DNA of 48,769 bases from Planctomycetota bacterium. Lineage in GTDB: Bacteria; Planctomycetota; Phycisphaerae; UBA1845. Made by a program: the position numbers and the translations under genes. The stretch covers positions 1-48,769 of the forward strand of contig JAJRYY010000022.1 in NCBI GenBank assembly GCA_024275565.1, written 5' to 3'. A model generated the notes under the pieces. It was not told the DNA's origin, did not search any database, and was given only the letters and a program-made list of their open reading frames with translations. Numbering within the stretch: the first letter of the stretch is position 1; every line of letters begins with the position of its first letter. Shown piece by piece: positions 44,918-48,769 of the stretch.

Positions 44918-45847
44918 TCAGGAACCCCAAACCAGATCATCCCCCGATTGCAGGGCCAATAATCCCACACCAATCATCCCTGCATCATTCCCAAGTCGCG
45001 CAAGCTCTAGCGCGGGGAAATCATCATGAACATTCCACCGCAGAGCATCAAAATGTCGCCGAACGCACGCAAGCAGAAAATCCCCCGCAGCACTCATCCC
45101 GCCACCGAATAGAATACGATCTGGATTCAACGCGTGCTGAATATTCACGCAAGCAATGGCCAGACACCGACACGCCTCCTCAACAACCTCACCCGCAACA
45201 CCATCACCCGACCGGGCAGCCGCAAACACATCCTTCGCAGACATCTTCTCAAAACGCGACGCGATCGCAGCCGCAGATGCATACGCCTCAAGACACCCCC
45301 GCTGACCGCAACCACAAGTCCGCCCACCCGGTACCACGATCATGTGTCCCCATTCCGACGCATTTTCATGGCAGCCACGAAGGATCTCTCCGCCCACAAT
45401 CGCCCCGGACCCGATCCCCGTCCCAAGCGTAAGCAGCACCATATCCCCACGCTGCACCCCATCCACATCGCCCCCGGCACGCTGGCCGGCAACGTATTCG
45501 CCATAGGCAGCTGCATTGGCGTCATTCTCGAGAATCGCGGGGCGGTCCAGACGACGCGCAACCATGTCACGGATGGGCACATTTACCCACCCAGCGAGAT
45601 TGGGAGATTTGAAAATCACCCCATCCTTCGAGCTGAGCGGACCCGGTGCGCCGATGCCGATGGCTGCAATACCGTCGATTTCAGACAAATTATGAGCATT
45701 TACGACAATTTCGTCCGCCAATGACTCCGCCCCACGATCCGGACGGGTCGCAAATCGCGTCTGGGCAAGAATCGCACCCTGGTCATCGATGACACCGATT
45801 TTCGTGTCCGTACCGCCAATATCGACCCCGAGCGATAGTGACATCAT
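44918..45847 (-). CDS. ROK family sugar kinase (probable glucokinase)
   Basis: 309 residues. Phosphate loop D-I-G-G-T at 9-13; catalytic Asp109 in E-N-D-A-N; second phosphate motif G-T-G-I-G-S-G at 142-148. The ROK zinc site uses His168 in E-W-G-H-M and Cys178, Cys180 and Cys185 in C-G-C-G-Q-R-G-C-L-E. The E-x-G-H pattern fits glucose or related hexose phosphorylation rather than a ROK repressor, as there is no N-terminal DNA-binding domain. The ATG overlaps the serA stop in the sequence ATGA, showing translational coupling. Confidence 0.92.
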   Translation of the reverse strand: MMSLSLGVDIGGTDTKIGVIDDQGAILAQTRFATRPDRGAESLADEIVVNAHNLSEIDGIAAIGIGAPGPLSSKDGVIFKSPNLAGWVNVPIRDMVARRLDRPAILENDANAAAYGEYVAGQRAGGDVDGVQRGDMVLLTLGTGIGSGAIVGGEILRGCHENASEWGHMIVVPGGRTCGCGQRGCLEAYASAAAIASRFEKMSAKDVFAAARSGDGVAGEVVEEACRCLAIACVNIQHALNPDRILFGGGMSAAGDFLLACVRRHFDALRWNVHDDFPALELARLGNDAGMIGVGLLALQSGDDLVWGS

Positions 45848-47454
45848 GTGGCACTGCCGGAGTTTACGAGTGACGGCAGGAGAACGGTCTGGACGGAGAG
45901 GATATTGTCTTCATTCCTGAGTTGCGTCAGGATCGCGTCGTCGGGTTGCTGGTCGAGCTTGAGGAGCATGAGGGCTTTGTTGTCGCGGCGGGAGAGGGTC
46001 ATATCGGCGATGTTGATGCCGCGATCACCGAAGAGGTTTCCGACGAGTCCGATCACGCCAGGCCGGTCGTCGTTGAAGATGAGAACGAGTTGCTTTTCGG
46101 GGACGAGTTCCATGCGGTAATCATCGATGGCAAGGATGCGCGGTCGTCCGTCGGCAAAGACTGCGCCTTCGACGTGGTGTTCGCCGTCGCGGGTTTTGAT
46201 GGTGAGCTGGATGTTCTCGAAATAATCGTCCTGCTGCGGACGGGCTGCATAGTCGATGTGGATCCCGCGTTCCTTGGCGACAGATGCAGCGTTCACAAGG
46301 TTGAGTCGGACATCGGTGTGTGGGGCGAGAAGTCCGATCATCGACTGCCGGGCGAGCGTTGGGCAGAGGGTTTGGAGATTGTCACCACAGGTGGTCAGGC
46401 AAACGCCGGAGATACCCTCGGCGCACCAGGCAGCCAATATATCGCTCATCCGCATCGTGAGATCGAGGTAGGCGCGGTCACGGTCGGTCAGGTGCGAAGG
46501 GAGTCCGACGACGTTGACGGCTGACCGTATTTCGCCATTGCAGAGGTAGTCGAGCAGGGTGTTGACCGCTTCCATCGCGACAGCCAGTTGTGCTTCTTCC
46601 GTGGATGCGCCCAGATGCGGGGTGCAGACGATGTTCCTCGCGGCCAGCAGCGGATTGTCCTTCGGAGGTTCAGCCGAATAGACGTCCACAGCGGCTGCTG
46701 CGATCTCGCCGTTGTTCAGGGCATCAGCCAGGGCGGATTCATCGATGAGGTCGCCGCGAGCGCAATTGATGACGACGGCTGACGATTTCAGCGCGGCGAA
46801 CTGCTTCGTACTGAGCATGTGTCGTGTTTTGTCGGTGAGTTTTGCGTGTAGGGTGACGCAGTCGGCGTCAGCCAGGAATGCGTCGAAATCTTCGTAGAGG
46901 GTGACAGCTCCATCGAGGACCGTGGGGGCTCCGATCAGCGGGTCATAACCAATAACCCGCATGTCGCAGCCAATGGCTCGACGGGCGACTGCTTGTCCGA
47001 CGCGTCCGAGTCCGACGATCGCAAGCGTTTTTCCGGACAGCTGTTTCCCGACATAATCACCGCGTTTCCATGCTCCCGAGCGGACATGCGCATGTGCGTC
47101 CGGGATGCGTCGCATGGTGGAAAGGAGGAGCGCCATCGTATGTTCAGCCGTCGAAACAGTATTCGCGTCCGGCGTGTTCATGACGAGTACGCCAGCCGCG
47201 GTGGCGGCAGCGAGATCCACATTATCGACACCGACCCCTGCCCTTGCGATGCCTCGGAGTTTGCCGGGGTTTGCGAGCGATTCAGCAGTGATGGTGACAC
47301 CCGAGCGGATGATCATCCCGTCAAAATTGGGGATTTCGCGGGCGAGCTGATCGGGGTCGAGGCCGATTTTGACGTCTATCTCGACGCCCTCGGTATTCTG
47401 GAGTTTCTCAAGGCCAGCGGGTGCGAGCTTGTCTGCAACCAAAATGCGTATCAT
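45844..47454 (-). CDS. serA: D-3-phosphoglycerate dehydrogenase, long ACT-containing form
   Basis: First step of serine synthesis. 536 residues, the length of type I enzymes with an allosteric-substrate-binding domain and an ACT domain. Nucleotide loop G-L-G-R-V-G at 148-153; catalytic Arg233 (C-A-R-G-D), Glu262 (S-A-E-P-P) and His280 (T-P-H-L-G-A-S). The ACT domain begins near L-V-L-I-F-N-D-D-R-P-G-V-I-G and probably senses serine. The ATG at 47454 has CGGAG about 8 nt upstream and starts right at the catalytic domain; the upstream frame to 47586 is not conserved. It is coupled to the ROK kinase, linking sugar entry and serine supply. Confidence 0.96.
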   Translation of the reverse strand: MIRILVADKLAPAGLEKLQNTEGVEIDVKIGLDPDQLAREIPNFDGMIIRSGVTITAESLANPGKLRGIARAGVGVDNVDLAAATAAGVLVMNTPDANTVSTAEHTMALLLSTMRRIPDAHAHVRSGAWKRGDYVGKQLSGKTLAIVGLGRVGQAVARRAIGCDMRVIGYDPLIGAPTVLDGAVTLYEDFDAFLADADCVTLHAKLTDKTRHMLSTKQFAALKSSAVVINCARGDLIDESALADALNNGEIAAAAVDVYSAEPPKDNPLLAARNIVCTPHLGASTEEAQLAVAMEAVNTLLDYLCNGEIRSAVNVVGLPSHLTDRDRAYLDLTMRMSDILAAWCAEGISGVCLTTCGDNLQTLCPTLARQSMIGLLAPHTDVRLNLVNAASVAKERGIHIDYAARPQQDDYFENIQLTIKTRDGEHHVEGAVFADGRPRILAIDDYRMELVPEKQLVLIFNDDRPGVIGLVGNLFGDRGINIADMTLSRRDNKALMLLKLDQQPDDAILTQLRNEDNILSVQTVLLPSLVNSGSAT

Positions 47455-47646
47455 GTCAGTATCTCCGTGTCGGTCGATTCGTCGTGGATAACAGGTCGCG
47501 GGGCGATCTTGATCCCCCGAGGGGTATTGTCGCCCGTTTCGCAGAATCGGCAAGGTTGGGGGACTGGCATACATGGTTTCAGGCATCGGCGGCGATGTGC
47601 TATGATGGATCGGTGTTGGTATCGCATTGGCATGAGGTGAGCTGAA

Positions 47647-48159
47647 ATGTATGCAGGTTTGGAGAAACTCAGAGGACGCCGACAGGCACCGCTCATACTC
47701 CTTTTCTCATATTTAGGCTGTCCAATTTTCATCGCAATTTGTCTCGCCCTCATGGGCAACAAGCAAATAAATGTACCCATTCTGCCAGTAGGAATTTCAG
47801 GATTCATTTGTTGGTCTGGCTTTTCATACTATTTCCTGCTCTCGAAGTGCCCCAACTGTGGCCAGCGTTTTCACCGTGGGTTCGCATTTGTTGCGTTGGT
47901 CCATGTCTACCTTCGCAAGCAGTGCGTCCATTGTGGCGTGCTTCTTTCCGCGCAATGGAAGCCAACGGAAATTCAAAGAGACATCGTCAGGAAATGGTGG
48001 ACGGAAGGTGGCTCTCGCCGCCAGGGTGCGATTCCGGATGTGGGTCTCAAGTGTCCATTCTGCACATACAGCCTCACCGGCCTGACAACAGAAACGTGTC
48101 CCGAGTGCGGACGGACTCTGGAGATTGGTACATATGTCTGGGATGTCGTTAACGTATGA
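47647..48159 (+). CDS. Membrane protein with two zinc ribbons
   Basis: 170 residues. Two transmembrane helices (about 15-36 and 45-65), then C-P-N-C-G with C-V-H-C-G (68-98) as one ribbon and C-P-F-C-T-Y-S-L-T-G with C-P-E-C-G-R-T (136-156) as a second. The latter is the planctomycete signature seen at the left end of the window. GAGGTGA lies about 6 nt before the ATG. Function unknown. Its 3' end overlaps the convergent membrane protein gene by 11 bp. Confidence 0.75.
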   Translation: MYAGLEKLRGRRQAPLILLFSYLGCPIFIAICLALMGNKQINVPILPVGISGFICWSGFSYYFLLSKCPNCGQRFHRGFAFVALVHVYLRKQCVHCGVLLSAQWKPTEIQRDIVRKWWTEGGSRRQGAIPDVGLKCPFCTYSLTGLTTETCPECGRTLEIGTYVWDVVNV

Positions 48160-48496
48160 TGTTGCGACCAAAATCGAGAATGGCATCGGACAGGATATAG
48201 TAAGCAACGGGTGCCCAAAACGGGAAAAGTAAATACAGCCAGCGGAAGAATCGATACTCAAGACAACGAGGCGACATGCGGTAGCAAAACAATCGCCACA
48301 CCACAAAGAGGAATCCGGCGACGAGGAATACCGGGAAACCCCGGATCAGGGCATGTGTAACAGGATTTGATGTGGACAGACTGGGCAAACCAAAGCACAA
48401 CAATAAGGTCATCAATGGAGGGACTCCCCAGGAGACCAGCATCAGCACGCCATGCCAGACACTGAAACGATCTATGTGGTCATTGGGTTCGTCCAT
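48149..48496 (-). CDS. Small membrane protein, unknown function
   Basis: 115 residues with three hydrophobic segments (about 15-38, 52-70 and 85-105). No family is recognised. TATAAT (48502-48507 on minus) lies only 5 bases before the ATG and there is no ribosome-binding site, so the transcript may be leaderless. The gene has no -35 match. Confidence 0.55.
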   Translation of the reverse strand: MDEPNDHIDRFSVWHGVLMLVSWGVPPLMTLLLCFGLPSLSTSNPVTHALIRGFPVFLVAGFLFVVWRLFCYRMSPRCLEYRFFRWLYLLFPFWAPVAYYILSDAILDFGRNIIR

Positions 48497-48570
48497 GATT
48501 CATTATAGGCGCGTATCTGCGGAGAAGAGTCAGCACAGCGGACCCTGCATGACGCAATGTCCACGCAATA

Positions 48571-48593
48571 CACTGGCGGACAAGCCGCCAGTG
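48571..48593 (-). terminator. Hairpin downstream of lepB
   Basis: A 9-bp perfect stem CACTGGCGG / CCGCCAGTG with a 5-nt loop, 32 bp after the lepB stop on the minus strand. Not followed by a T-run, so a weak or Rho-aided terminator. Confidence 0.4.
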
Positions 48594-48624
48594 GCACCAG
48601 GTCATGACACCCGACGTCACACCC

Positions 48625-48769
48625 CTACCGAATCCAGCGCATCCTGCCTACATTCGGGATGACGCCGAACTCGTTCACCTTCGCAATGGGCAACCACGTC
48701 GGACGCAAACCACTGGGCCAATACACGAAAAACGCTTTCCCGATGATCTGGTCTTCCGGGACCGATCCG
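48625..48769 (-). CDS. lepB: Signal peptidase I, 3' end (partial)
   Basis: The minus-strand frame that enters at the right edge encodes about 47 residues to a TAG at 48625-48627. It reads V-P-E-D-Q-I-I-G-K-A-F-F-V-Y-W-P-S-G and ends P-N-V-G-R-M-R-W-I-R. This is the C-terminal pattern of LepB-type signal peptidases (the V-P-x-x-x-I-x-G-K-A-x-F strand and the final R-W-x-R). The catalytic Ser/Lys lie outside the window. The enzyme would cleave the signal peptides of the exported proteins seen here. Confidence 0.75.
   Translation of the reverse strand, partial: GSVPEDQIIGKAFFVYWPSGLRPTWLPIAKVNEFGVIPNVGRMRWIR

Overview
The window looks like chromosomal DNA of a planctomycete, most likely of the Phycisphaerae. 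The evidence is mixed. It has secreted proteins with dockerin-type calcium loops followed by 'AVLDAF'-like helices. Small proteins carry the C-x2-C-x-Y-x-L-[ST]-G ... C-P-E-C-G zinc ribbon. There is a DUF1569 protein, a long GreA-domain protein, and a 90-residue protein with the conserved 'RLDDESSLG' segment. I see no rRNA, tRNA, CRISPR array, integrase or insertion sequence.

Layout. 1-4000: a zinc-ribbon remnant, malate dehydrogenase with a clear promoter and a strong 3' hairpin, then a secreted DUF2330 protein. 4030-10235 (minus): a NUDIX-like phosphoesterase, a lipoprotein, and a likely operon murI / HEAT lipoprotein / pgeF / GT39-like membrane protein with TPRs. 10236-15653 (mostly plus): an intergenic stretch with RNA-like folding, a PTS IIA protein, a 56-residue zinc-ribbon protein (minus), a nitrilase-family hydrolase, a translationally coupled ABC ATPase/permease pair and a small membrane-anchored protein. 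15741-20185 (minus): a Ser/Thr kinase gene interrupted by an in-frame TAG, DUF1569, MsrP and an MFS transporter. 20311-29524: an orphan histidine kinase (plus), then on minus a zinc-ribbon protein, deoC, a 900-residue GreA-domain protein and an M16 zinc protease. 29699-31500 (minus): VanZ-LamG and DUF4259, overlapping by GTGA.

31816-44170 is a block of four exported proteins: a 1,283-residue beta-repeat protein, two cohesin/dockerin-like proteins and a 1,795-residue mosaic joining an FG-GAP propeller, Cys-rich repeats, a di-heme oxidoreductase and dockerin-like repeats. Convergent ends in this block are closed by clear intrinsic terminators. 44540-47454 (minus) holds a conserved small protein, a ROK sugar kinase and serA, the last two overlapping by ATGA. 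The right end carries two small membrane proteins and the 3' end of lepB (signal peptidase I), which runs off the window.

The most unusual signal is not a gene family. Short tandem repeats (period 9-20 bp, 2-6 copies, each with its own unit) recur at about sixteen places. They sit mainly in gaps, between the ribosome-binding site and the first conserved residue, or in surface loops and tails. Repeats inside reading frames have periods of 9 or 18, while those outside also have 13, 14, 17, 19 or 20. Other notable points are a Shine-Dalgarno sequence buried in a hairpin ahead of a possible ATT start, a shared 'LCG'-helix C-terminal tag on two exported proteins, and the kinase split by one amber codon.
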